Source of the DNA: Deltaproteobacteria bacterium
GTDB lineage: Bacteria > Desulfobacterota > JADFXK01
Length of the DNA: 11,046 nucleotides
Direction of reading: 5' to 3'
Assembly (NCBI GenBank): GCA_015233295.1
Contig: JADFYC010000086.1
Location: 1 to 11,046, forward strand
Part shown: piece after piece, positions 1 through 6,781 of the stretch
How the letters are laid out: every line of letters starts with the position of its first letter
Position numbering within the stretch: position 1 is the stretch's first letter
Made by a program: the position numbers and the translations under genes
Notes under the pieces: model-generated
What the model saw: only the letters and a program-made list of their open reading frames with translations
Database searches by the model: none
Told to the model about the DNA's origin: nothing

Positions 1-620
1 CGGCTAAGGGCCAGACTGTTTTTATTGATGTCGGGGCAAATGTGGATTGCCGTCCCAGCCATTTACTTCAGTTTGCCATTATGGCCGAGGCCTTCGCCAA
101 AGGCGTGTTACACGTGGAAAACCCCTCGGTCGGATTGCTGAGTATCGGGGAAGAAGATACCAAAGGTAACGAACTGGTCCTGGCGGCAGGAGAACTATTA
201 CGAAATAGTGATCTCAATTTCATCGGCAATGTGGAAGGCCGGGATATTTTAATGGGTAAGGCCGATATCATTGTCTGTGACGGATTTGTCGGCAACGTTT
301 GCCTCAAGCTGGCCGAGAGCATGGCTTATGCCATGAGAAAGCTGATGAGTCAGGAAATGAAGGGCGATTATCTGTCCCGGTTGGGATACTTGCTCCTCAA
401 AAGCGGGTTCAACAGGTTTAAACGCCGGATCGATTACGCAGAATATGGCGGCGCCCCGTTATTGGGCATTAACGGAGCGGGGATTATCAGCCATGGGGTC
501 TCTTCGTCTAAGGCCATCAAGAATGCCCATCTGGCGGCGGATGAATATATCAAGAATGGGGTAAATGATGTTTTAATCGAACGGTTAAAACAGTACCACA
601 CCCGAGATGACAAGGTCTAG
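1..620 (+). CDS. plsX: Phosphate acyltransferase PlsX, 5' end outside the window
   Basis: PlsX makes acyl-phosphate from acyl-ACP and phosphate, the first step toward phosphatidic acid through PlsY; it is a peripheral membrane enzyme. The reading frame is open from the first full codon at position 3 with no start before it, and 205 residues remain of the usual 330 to 340, so the N-terminal third lies upstream. The fragment opens with FIDVGANVDCRPSHLLQFA. It then shows GKADIIVCDGFVGNVCLKL (nt 258-314) and the C-terminal YGGAPLLGINGAGIISHG block (nt 441-494), all typical of the family. The GTG at 42 is internal, not the start. The usual partner fabH does not follow; an acyl-CoA dehydrogenase begins 36 nt later on the same strand. 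Identification is by recognised family motifs and is firm. Confidence 0.95.
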   Translation, partial: AKGQTVFIDVGANVDCRPSHLLQFAIMAEAFAKGVLHVENPSVGLLSIGEEDTKGNELVLAAGELLRNSDLNFIGNVEGRDILMGKADIIVCDGFVGNVCLKLAESMAYAMRKLMSQEMKGDYLSRLGYLLLKSGFNRFKRRIDYAEYGGAPLLGINGAGIISHGVSSSKAIKNAHLAADEYIKNGVNDVLIERLKQYHTRDDKV

Positions 621-656
621 CTTAAGCCCGCGGCCACCCTTAACTGAGGATAGGAC

Positions 657-1814
657 ATGGATTATCTGCTTAGTGAAAATGAATTGATGGTTAAAGACCT
701 GGCCAGGAAAATCGCCGAGGAACGGATCTTGCCGGTTCGGGCTGAGCTGGATGAAAAAGAACAATTTCCCCACGAGATCATGAAAGTACTGGCCGAATCA
801 GATCTCTTCGGCCTGATTATCCCGGAGGAGTACGGTGGATTTGGGGGAGGATGTCTGATCAATTGCCTGGCCGTGGAAGAAATTAGCCGCGTTTGCTGCG
901 GAGTGGCCACCAGTTATGCGGCCAGTGCCCTGGGGACCTATCCGATCATTCTTTTTGGTAATGATGGCCAGAAAAAGAAATATCTTCCCGAATTGGCTTC
1001 AGGCAAGAAAATTGCTGCGTTTGCTCTGACGGAGTCTACGGCCGGGTCAGATGCCTCGGGCATCCGGACGACTGCTGCCCGTCAGGCTGACGGATATCTC
1101 CTGAACGGAACAAAGCAATGGATTACCAATGCCGGCGAAGCGGATGTCTATGTCATCATCGCCATCACCGACCGCCAAAAGGGACCCCGCGGCGCCAGCG
1201 CCTTTATCGTTGAAAAGGGTGATCCGGGATTTACCTTCGGTAAAAAAGAAAAGAAGATGGGCATACGTTCTTCCACCACGGGGGAACTGATTTTTTCCAA
1301 TTGCCTTATCCCCGCCGACCGACTACTCCGCCGGGAAGGGATGGGGTTTGTTGCGGCCATGCATACCCTCGATAAATCCAGGCCCGGCGTCGGTTCCCAG
1401 GCTGTTGGAGTCGCTCAAGGGGCGCTCGAAGAGGCCATCAAGTACGCCAAAGAAAGAGTTCAGTTTGAACGTCCCATTATTTCATTTCAGGCGGTCCAGC
1501 ACATGCTGGCCGATATGGCCACCCAGGTCGAAGCGGCCCGGGCTCTGGTCTATGCCGTCGCCAGGTTCGTGGATAGCGGGGCAAAGGACATCTCCAAGGT
1601 CTCGGCCATGACGAAACTTTTTGCCACCGATATGGCCATGAAAGTGACTACCGACGCCGTTCAGGTCCTTGGCGGGCATGGTTACATGCGTGACTATCCG
1701 GTGGAAAAAATGATGCGTGACGCCAAAATCCTTCAAATCTACGAAGGGACTAACCAGATTCAGCGGAATGTCATTGGTCAGGAATTGAACAAGGAATTTT
1801 CCAGAAAAACCTGA
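657..1814 (+). CDS. Acyl-CoA dehydrogenase (short/medium-chain type)
   Basis: This FAD enzyme oxidises an acyl-CoA to the trans-2-enoyl-CoA, or runs in reverse with an ETF partner. At 385 residues it has the normal family length. The alpha/beta/alpha layout is visible: a helical N-terminus with IPEEYGGFGG (55-64), the middle beta domain with ALTESTAGSDASG (123-135) and the flavin-contacting KQWITNAGEAD (153-163), then a helical C-terminus with RVQFERPIISFQAVQ (267-281), QVLGGHGYMRDYPVEKMMRDAK and IYEGTNQIQR. Glu363 in YEGT is at the catalytic-base position of short- and medium-chain members. The ATG is preceded by GAGGA six bases upstream. Neighbouring etfB and etfA make an ETF-coupled complex likely. 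The acyl substrate cannot be read from sequence; butyryl-, caffeyl-like or benzoate-pathway CoA esters are all possible. Confidence 0.93.
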   Translation: MDYLLSENELMVKDLARKIAEERILPVRAELDEKEQFPHEIMKVLAESDLFGLIIPEEYGGFGGGCLINCLAVEEISRVCCGVATSYAASALGTYPIILFGNDGQKKKYLPELASGKKIAAFALTESTAGSDASGIRTTAARQADGYLLNGTKQWITNAGEADVYVIIAITDRQKGPRGASAFIVEKGDPGFTFGKKEKKMGIRSSTTGELIFSNCLIPADRLLRREGMGFVAAMHTLDKSRPGVGSQAVGVAQGALEEAIKYAKERVQFERPIISFQAVQHMLADMATQVEAARALVYAVARFVDSGAKDISKVSAMTKLFATDMAMKVTTDAVQVLGGHGYMRDYPVEKMMRDAKILQIYEGTNQIQRNVIGQELNKEFSRKT

Positions 1815-1948
1815 TTACCCAGGCTAACCTGGTTCGCTCCGTTGCCCTGCCTCTCAAGTCAATGACCGGGATCAGCAACGAGCAACCAGGGTAGTGTTTC
1901 CCAACCGTCACCCCCTAACCGGTATTAATCTTTGACCAGGGCCGAATT
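1815..1948. other. Acyl-CoA dehydrogenase/etfB intergenic spacer with an imperfect inverted repeat
   Basis: This 134-bp spacer separates the dehydrogenase from etfB. Its main content is an imperfect inverted repeat: a left arm at 1824-1845 (CTAACCTGGTTCGCTCCGTTGC) pairs with a right arm at 1875-1894 (GCAACGAGCAACCAGGGTAG), with one mismatch and two single-base bulges around a 29-nt loop. A small hairpin, CCAGG-CTAA-CCTGG, overlaps the left arm. There is no T-run after the right arm, so it is a poor classical terminator. It could be an mRNA processing or stability element, or a dispersed repeat. An AGGG seven bases before the etfB ATG is a weak ribosome binding site. Confidence 0.5.
1824..1894. 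repeat. Imperfect inverted repeat, arms of about 20 nt
   Basis: The arms at 1824-1845 and 1875-1894 are reverse complements apart from one mismatch and two single-base insertions in the left arm. The 29-nt loop is not itself repeated. The transcript could fold into a long stem between the dehydrogenase and etfB cistrons. Seen directly in the sequence; its role is unknown. Confidence 0.6.
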
Positions 1949-2743
1949 ATGCGTATTGTTGTGTGCATCAAACAAGTTCCGGACGCCAAGAACGTTAAGC
2001 TGGATGAGAAAACATATACCCTCAAGCGTGAGGGAGTCGAATCCATCATCAATCCTTTTGACATGTATGCCCTGGAAGAGGGGCTGCGGATAAAGGAAAA
2101 GATGGGCGGTACGGTGACCGTCGTCAGTATGGGGCCGCCCCAAACCGAGTCGTCGCTTCGGGAGGCCGTATCTTATGGGGCTGATGAAACAGTCCTGCTC
2201 AGTCATCGGGCCTTCGCCGGGGCCGATACTCTGGCCACTTCAAAGACTCTGGCCCACGGGATCAGGAAAATTGGTTTTGATCTAATTATCTGTGGGAAAC
2301 AGGCGATAGATGGCGACACCGCCCAAGTAGGCCCGGAACTGGCCGCTCACCTGGACCTGCCTCATGTCTCCTTTGTCAGAAAAATACGGGAAATTACGGA
2401 ACAAAGCCTGACCGTGGAACGACTCATGGATGATGGCTATGACGTGGTCCGGTTGCCTTTTCCAGCTTTAATGACCGTGGTTAAAGAGATTAACCTGCCG
2501 CGAATGCCTTCCCTCAAAGGAAAAATGCGGGCCAAGAAAATTGAGGTCTCGGCATGGGGACCGGCCGAAATTGGATTGGATGATACCCAGGCCGGTCTGA
2601 CCGGATCGCCCACCAAGGTAGTCAAGGTCTTCGCTCCCCAACCCCGGGGCAAAAGGGAACTCGTTGAGGGTGACCCAGCGGTCCAGGCGGCTTCGCTCCT
2701 CGATCGGCTGACGGATGACGGGATATTGAAAATAAGCAAATAA
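1949..2743 (+). CDS. etfB: Electron transfer flavoprotein beta subunit, bifurcating-type
   Basis: EtfB pairs with EtfA to carry electrons between an acyl-CoA dehydrogenase and other carriers in the cytoplasm. The 264-residue length is normal. The N-terminus MRIVVCIKQVPDAKNVKLDE and the central NPFDMYALEEGLRIKE (35-50) are standard. The diagnostic stretch is GKQAIDGDTAQVGP (116-129). AMP-binding, non-bifurcating ETFs of the mitochondrial type read roughly AIDDDCNQTGQ there, whereas the DGDTAQVGP form belongs to the group that binds a second FAD and bifurcates electrons. From family knowledge I infer NADH-dependent bifurcation with ferredoxin as the second acceptor. It lies 134 bp after the dehydrogenase and 87 bp before etfA, same strand. 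The subunit identity is secure; bifurcation is inferred. Confidence 0.94.
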   Translation: MRIVVCIKQVPDAKNVKLDEKTYTLKREGVESIINPFDMYALEEGLRIKEKMGGTVTVVSMGPPQTESSLREAVSYGADETVLLSHRAFAGADTLATSKTLAHGIRKIGFDLIICGKQAIDGDTAQVGPELAAHLDLPHVSFVRKIREITEQSLTVERLMDDGYDVVRLPFPALMTVVKEINLPRMPSLKGKMRAKKIEVSAWGPAEIGLDDTQAGLTGSPTKVVKVFAPQPRGKRELVEGDPAVQAASLLDRLTDDGILKISK

Positions 2744-2830
2744 TTAAATTACAGCAGCCTGATGCCGAATTCTATCATTGCGTAGCGGAATGTAAGATTC
2801 CCATCGACCGGCTAATGGAGTCTCATCAAC
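2744..2830 (+). other. etfB-etfA spacer with a small hairpin
   Basis: This is an 87-bp spacer. It contains a perfect 5-bp hairpin, GGAAT-gtaag-ATTCC (2787-2801), without a T-run. GGAG at 2817-2820, ten bases before the GTG at 2831, is the probable ribosome binding site of etfA. Nothing else is recognisable. Confidence 0.4.
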
Positions 2831-3775
2831 GTGAACCAAGATAACAAGCAAGATACCAATCAAACCCCTACCGGGATATTCGTAGACAAAGAGAAATGCA
2901 CTGGTTGTGGCAATTGTGCTGACGCCTGCCCCTTTGGGGCGATTTTGGTGGACGATACGGCCGTCATTGGCGAGGGATGTAACCTGTGCGGGGCATGCGT
3001 CGATGCTTGTGATTTCGATGCCATTTACATCTTAGGGAAAAAAGAAGCGACCTTAACCGGACCCGACGACAGCCGGGGGGTTTGGGTCTATGCCGAGCAG
3101 AGGGAAGGAGTCCTGGCCCCCGTGTCCATGGAACTGCTGGGGGAAGGGCGGCGTCTGGCCGACATCCTGGGCTGCTCGCTTTCCGCGGTGTTGATGGGCC
3201 ATCAGGTGGCCGGATTGGCCGATACCCTCTTCGCCTTTGGGGCCGATGTGGTTTATCTGGCTGATCACCCAGACCTGGAAGGGTTTACCGACGAGCGTTA
3301 TTCGGCAGTTTTAACTGAATTAATTACCGAACATCGACCGAATGTCGTACTGGCCGGGGCCACGGCTGTGGGGCGCTCGTTCATCCCCCATGTGGCCGCT
3401 AAACTGGGAACGGGACTGACCGCGGACTGCACCGGGCTGGACATTGATGCTCAAAACCTGTTGCTTCAAACTCGCCCGGCCTTTGGGGGCAATATCATGG
3501 CCACTATCGTTTGTCCCGAACGGCGTCCCCAAATGGCTACCGTACGGCCTCGAGTGATGAAACGGCCTGCCCCCCAGCCCGGAAGAAAAGGTCAACTGGT
3601 CCAGGTGGCGTTTAACCATATAGGATTTAAGACCAGCCTGCTGGAAGTAGTCCAGGAATTGAGCGACCAGGTTAATCTGGCCGAGGCGGACATTATCGTG
3701 ACCGGTGGCCGGGGGTTGCAGTCGGCGAAAAACTTTCAATTAATCTATGAGTTAGCCGCCGTGTCGGCCACATAA
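2831..3775 (+). CDS. etfA: Ferredoxin-fused electron transfer flavoprotein alpha subunit, C-terminally truncated
   Basis: The N-terminus is a two-cluster ferredoxin: CTGCGNCADACP (Cys23, 26, 29, 33) and CNLCGACVDAC (Cys50, 53, 56, 60), each fit for a [4Fe-4S] cluster. An EtfA domain follows from about residue 84 (VWVYAEQREGVLAPVSMELLGEGRRLAD), with VVLAGATAVGRSFIPHVAAKLGTGLTADC-type core residues 172-200 and RPAFGGNIMATI (215-226). The FAD domain begins normally with ADIIVTGGRGLQSAKNFQLI (286-305), then leaves the family pattern after ELAAV and stops at residue 314. Such fusions resemble CarE of the caffeyl-CoA reductase complex and are near 400 residues long, so about 90 to 100 residues are missing, including the flavin-binding GISGAIQH region. 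The start is GTG with GGAG ten bases upstream. As written the protein should not hold FAD; see the junction at 3748-3765. Confidence 0.9.
   Translation: MNQDNKQDTNQTPTGIFVDKEKCTGCGNCADACPFGAILVDDTAVIGEGCNLCGACVDACDFDAIYILGKKEATLTGPDDSRGVWVYAEQREGVLAPVSMELLGEGRRLADILGCSLSAVLMGHQVAGLADTLFAFGADVVYLADHPDLEGFTDERYSAVLTELITEHRPNVVLAGATAVGRSFIPHVAAKLGTGLTADCTGLDIDAQNLLLQTRPAFGGNIMATIVCPERRPQMATVRPRVMKRPAPQPGRKGQLVQVAFNHIGFKTSLLEVVQELSDQVNLAEADIIVTGGRGLQSAKNFQLIYELAAVSAT
3745..3775. other. Breakpoint: convergent truncation of etfA and an NDP-sugar epimerase
   Basis: The plus-strand etfA frame and the minus-strand epimerase frame overlap tail to tail here by 31 bp, and both lack their conserved C-terminal portions. 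EtfA-like sequence holds through ELAAV, ending at 3763. Reading the other way, epimerase-like sequence holds through FTYVADT, down to about 3760, and perhaps a few codons further. The overlap around 3755-3763 could be shared microhomology at a deletion, inversion or misassembly joint. No insertion sequence, target duplication or integrase site is visible. Codon habits on the two sides look alike, which suggests one genome or close relatives. Confidence 0.75.
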
Positions 3776-4455
3776 GTGAATCCTCGTTTCTGGCATCCGT
3801 CATCGTGAACCGTCAAAGGCTGCCCTGTCAGGGCCTGGACAATGAATTTGGCCACCACACTGCCATACCCATCGCCGGCCAGACGCGGGCCATAGGCATT
3901 GAAATATCTGACTATCGTCACCGGCAGACCCTGATGGGTCAGCGCCAGGGCCAGGTGCTCACCATAGAGCTTAGACACGGCATATGACCAGCGGGGCGCC
4001 GACGAAGGGCCCAAGACCAGATCATCGGTCTCAGAGAAGGGAATATGCCGGGATTTCCCATAGACTTCAGAAGAAGAGACGACCACCGTCCTGGTCTGGT
4101 GTTTCAGAGCCTCCATCAAGACCACGCGGGTGCCATCCACGTTTACGTACAGGGTGTTCAACGGGTCGTCCAGGACATGTTTCACGCCCACCACCGCAGC
4201 CAGATGAAATATCACCTGGTGTTCCCCCACCAAGTCAGCCATCAAACGACTATCGGTGATGCTTCCCGTGACCAGGGAAAACCCGGGATTACCCAAATGA
4301 TGAGCCAGGTTGGCGGTCCGTCCCAAGGACAGATTATCCACCACCGTCACCCCGGCCCCCTGACTCAGCAACCGGTCTACCAGATGCGAACCGATGAACC
4401 CAGCCCCTCCGGTGACCAGACAGCGTTTGTTTTCTATGGTTGAGAGTAGTGTCAT
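3745..4455 (-). CDS. NAD-dependent epimerase/dehydratase (extended SDR), C-terminally truncated
   Basis: Extended short-chain dehydrogenases of this kind act on nucleotide sugars for envelope polysaccharide synthesis. From the ATG at 4455 there are 236 residues; full members have about 310 to 330. Visible are the NAD-binding GGAGFIGSH (residues 16-24), the DN pair after the second strand, FHLAAVVGVKHVLDDP, the SSSEVYG serine region (127-133) and the catalytic YAVSK (Tyr158, Lys162). RYFNAYGPR and the substrate-side GCQKRGFTYVADT follow. After that the frame gives only AANS and a stop, so the C-terminal substrate-binding lobe is lost. A GTG directly before the ATG is an alternative start; neither has a convincing ribosome site. 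The WSYAVSKLYGEHLA context resembles UDP-glucuronate decarboxylase or ArnA-like enzymes, but the substrate is undetermined. cooC lies 117 nt upstream on the same strand. Confidence 0.88.
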   Translation of the reverse strand: MTLLSTIENKRCLVTGGAGFIGSHLVDRLLSQGAGVTVVDNLSLGRTANLAHHLGNPGFSLVTGSITDSRLMADLVGEHQVIFHLAAVVGVKHVLDDPLNTLYVNVDGTRVVLMEALKHQTRTVVVSSSEVYGKSRHIPFSETDDLVLGPSSAPRWSYAVSKLYGEHLALALTHQGLPVTIVRYFNAYGPRLAGDGYGSVVAKFIVQALTGQPLTVHDDGCQKRGFTYVADTAANS

Positions 4456-4572
4456 CACCTTGCCCGAAGTCTAATAACGTACAAACGACTTTGTTAATGA
4501 CCGCATCAAGATACACGGGAAAACTTTCCTATAGAATGCCAACCATTAGACGTTGAGAGGATTACTGGTTCT

Positions 4573-5337
4573 CTATTGATTGAAATGTTCCTTCACGATC
4601 CGCCTTACTTCGGCCAGCGACCGGCTCTCCTCGCCGAAACTGGCCGTACCAGACAAGTCGGCATTAATGATAGCCTGTTCATAGGGCATGAAGCCTAAGA
4701 ACTCGAAATCGGGTACATTTTTTCGCAGGAATTCTTCGTCGGCGGCGCCACGGATCTTGTTGCCCACCAAAGAAATCTTTTTTACTCCGATATCTCCGGC
4801 CAATTGGCGGATATGATTAGCTGTCTCTATACTCCTTCGGCCCGGTTCCACCACCACGATCAACCGGTTCACCGCACCGGCCGTGCCTCGTCCCAGATGC
4901 TCGATGCCGGCTTCCATATCCAGTACAACCACCTCGTCCCGGGCCAAAATCAGATGGTTGATCAGGACCTTCAATAAGGTGCTCTCCGGACAGATGCAGC
5001 CGCCGCCGCCCTTCTTGACGCCGCCCAAGACCATCAGCCGGATATTGTCCCTGGCCTTAGACAGTTTTTCTGGCAAGTCGGCCACATGGGGATTGAGTTT
5101 GAAAAAAGCGCCCATCGTGCCGATCTTGGACTCAGTCCTTTCTTCGATCAATTCCTTCATTTCCGAGATGGGCGTGATATCGGCCGCATTTTCAAATCCT
5201 AAAGCCGCGGCCAAATTAGCATCCGGATCGGCATCAATAGCCAAAACCCGATGGCCTTGTTCACTCAGGACCTTAATCAACAAAGACGCAAAGGTGGTCT
5301 TCCCTACCCCTCCCTTACCGCTGACAGCTAACTTCAT
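4573..5337 (-). CDS. cooC: CooC/AcsF-type ATPase for CO dehydrogenase maturation
   Basis: CooC-family proteins are MinD/ParA-like P-loop ATPases that help insert nickel into the C-cluster of CO dehydrogenase, or mature acetyl-CoA synthase (AcsF). The 254-residue protein opens with a deviant Walker A, SGKGGVGKTT (6-15), including the signature lysine, then LAIDADPDANLAAALG (32-47). The hallmark GGGGCICPE (110-118) supplies the Cys114-x-Cys116 pair that binds metal at the dimer interface. VVVLDMEAGIEHLGRG (136-151) is the Walker B/switch segment, and VVVEPGRRSIETA follows. AAGGAG lies six bases before the ATG. It is 51 nt downstream of the DUF3786 gene, almost certainly in one transcript. No CODH or ACS gene is in the window, so its client enzyme must be elsewhere. 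Confidence 0.92.
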   Translation of the reverse strand: MKLAVSGKGGVGKTTFASLLIKVLSEQGHRVLAIDADPDANLAAALGFENAADITPISEMKELIEERTESKIGTMGAFFKLNPHVADLPEKLSKARDNIRLMVLGGVKKGGGGCICPESTLLKVLINHLILARDEVVVLDMEAGIEHLGRGTAGAVNRLIVVVEPGRRSIETANHIRQLAGDIGVKKISLVGNKIRGAADEEFLRKNVPDFEFLGFMPYEQAIINADLSGTASFGEESRSLAEVRRIVKEHFNQ

Positions 5338-5388
5338 ATTTCTCTCCTTTCACTAATGTTGAGGTTTTTCCTAAGGGCTCGACCAGTC

Positions 5389-6006
5389 TCACATACTCCT
5401 GGCCAGGCCCATGAGCGGATATATGGCCAGGCCGGCAACGACGGCTACATCTTCCGCCTGAAAAAATGAGGTGATATTCTCATCGAACAACACATTTCCA
5501 TCCGGGGGGAACTCTTCGTCTCCGGGCCAGATAACCAACGTCACTGGAACGTAAGGGAGAACATTAATCTGCACAGCCACTCCGGAGTGGTCTATCGACG
5601 CTCCACCCAAGACCGGGGCCAGGTTAAGCAATTTCTCCGGACTCTGACCAAATGTCGAGAGAAGCGGGGCTTTGGCCCGTTTTTCAAAAGCCGAATAATA
5701 AAATTCTCCGGCTGGGACTTCCCGGAAGGTGATTAACTTCCCTTTTGGGGGGCGCCCCTGAGATGCATTCAGATAGTGCAGGATGATTACCTTGCCATGA
5801 ATAGACAGGTCCGGTCCCCCATCCAGCACCGCCACGTCACCCTCCGGGACATAGACCTGGACATCTCGATTCAAAAAAACTAATTGGATATGTCCTTCAG
5901 GAGTTAACTTTGCCCCAGCGCCGGCCGCGGCTTGATGGGGATCCCGGTTGATGAACTCTTCCTTAGCCAGCCGATAGGCGGTTTCATAATCATCTATTCT
6001 AGCCAC
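5389..6006 (-). CDS. DUF3786 domain protein
   Basis: I recognise this as a DUF3786 protein, a family of unknown biochemical role found mainly in anaerobes. The 205 residues carry the family's landmarks: GKVIILHYLNASQG (71-84), KLITFREVPAGEFYYSAFEKR (90-110), LLSTFGQSPEKL, LGGASID and the strongly conserved LVIWPGDEEFPPDGNVLFD (157-175). No signal peptide, membrane span or cysteine cluster is seen, so it should be cytosolic. The start is GTG at 6006, preceded by GAGGAG at six bases; an ATG four bases further upstream is out of frame and closes at once. It directly precedes cooC, 51 nt away, which suggests a part in metalloenzyme or CODH/ACS maturation. That function is an inference from context only. 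Confidence 0.85.
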   Translation of the reverse strand: MARIDDYETAYRLAKEEFINRDPHQAAAGAGAKLTPEGHIQLVFLNRDVQVYVPEGDVAVLDGGPDLSIHGKVIILHYLNASQGRPPKGKLITFREVPAGEFYYSAFEKRAKAPLLSTFGQSPEKLLNLAPVLGGASIDHSGVAVQINVLPYVPVTLVIWPGDEEFPPDGNVLFDENITSFFQAEDVAVVAGLAIYPLMGLARSM

Positions 6007-6299
6007 TCATATCTCCTCAAGTCTGTAGTTGTTGCCGGATGCCTTTCAACCCGGAGTCATGGTTGACGCCTCACCTATGCTCCAGCTTAAATCAGCCTCT
6101 TTAGGTTCTCCTCGGCCCTCACCCCAACCTTGATATTTTATTACCGGGTTATAGCGATTATGGCAAGACCAAAAGGTATCCTCGTGTCATTTTTACGGCG
6201 CTACGGACCCTAAATGATATGGCAATTATAGTCTGAGATTCAATTGCCCACGACCGCCGGGCGGGAATAAATCAGGACGAGAATGAAAATCTTGGGGGG
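6007..6299. other. Intergenic region between nrdR and the DUF3786-cooC pair
   Basis: This 293-bp stretch has no credible gene. On the minus strand a TATAAT hexamer (complement of 6225-6230) could be a -10 box for the DUF3786-cooC transcript, but no good -35 box lies 16 to 18 bases upstream of it. CCGCC-G-GGCGG (6254-6264) is a GC palindrome with a loop too tight for a normal terminator and no T-run, so I find no clear end for the nrdR transcript. Confidence 0.35.
6013..6018 (-). promoter_or_regulatory. Ribosome binding site deciding the DUF3786 GTG start
   Basis: The minus strand reads GAGGAG, six bases before the GTG at 6006-6004. The overlapping ATG at 6010-6008 reaches a stop after three codons, so the GTG is the usable start. 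Confidence 0.7.
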
Positions 6300-6779
6300 T
6301 TATTTTTCCGGGTGGTCTTTGACGACGCGGGATTGGAAGAGATTTTCCACTTCCCGTTTAAATTCGGTGATATCTTTGAATTGCCGATAAACAGACGCAA
6401 ATCGCACGTAGGCCACTTCGTGCATTTTACGGAGTTGATTCATCACCCGTTCACCTATATCCGTGGATGGAATTTCTTTTCGGCCGGATTCTTGAATGTC
6501 TGCCTCCAACTCGTTGATGAAGTTCTCTATGTGATCCATGCTGACCGATAGTTTTTCACAGGCTTTTTTCATCCCCATAGATATTTTTAACCGATCGAAA
6601 ATCTCACGGCGTCCATCCTTTTTGACCACCATAGGTAAGGTCTCTTCCACCCGCTCATAGGTGGTGAACCGTTTCTGACATTCACCGCATTCCCGGCGCC
6701 GACGGATAACGAGTCCGTCCCTGCTCACCCTGGAGTCGATGACTTTATCATCGAGAAAGCCGCAAAACGGACAACGCAT
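6300..6779 (-). CDS. nrdR: Transcriptional repressor NrdR
   Basis: NrdR senses ATP/dATP and represses ribonucleotide reductase genes by binding paired NrdR boxes. The 159 residues are the standard length. The N-terminal zinc ribbon is complete, MRCPFCG (Cys3, Cys6) and CGEC (Cys31, Cys34), with the DNA-contacting RRRREC before the second pair. The ATP-cone follows, beginning PMVVKKDGRREIFDRLKI (about 49-66), with the later family segment VMNQLRKMHEVAYVRFASVYRQFKDI (about 111-136). The ATG is two bases after the stop of dCMP deaminase, so translation is probably coupled; GGTGG within the preceding gene's last codons is a modest ribosome site. nrdR is the last gene of the block. No reductase gene or clear NrdR box is in the window, so its targets lie elsewhere. 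Confidence 0.96.
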   Translation of the reverse strand: MRCPFCGFLDDKVIDSRVSRDGLVIRRRRECGECQKRFTTYERVEETLPMVVKKDGRREIFDRLKISMGMKKACEKLSVSMDHIENFINELEADIQESGRKEIPSTDIGERVMNQLRKMHEVAYVRFASVYRQFKDITEFKREVENLFQSRVVKDHPEK

Positions 6780-6781
6780 AA

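Noticed and set aside
3700..3800. Insertion sequence or integrase site at the etfA/epimerase junction
   Set aside because: No terminal inverted repeats, target duplication, transposase fragment or tRNA end is visible; the two coding sequences meet directly.
3984..4443. Plus-strand open frames opposite the epimerase
   Set aside because: They are antisense to a clear epimerase with intact motifs, have histidine-, proline- and arginine-rich compositions typical of shadow frames, and lack ribosome sites.
6254..6264. CCGCC-G-GGCGG palindrome after nrdR as a terminator
   Set aside because: The loop is a single base and no T-run follows on either strand.
6007..6299. NrdR boxes or a reductase promoter near nrdR
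   Set aside because: No pair of sequences close to the ACACNATATATNGTGT-type consensus was seen, and no ribonucleotide reductase gene is present.
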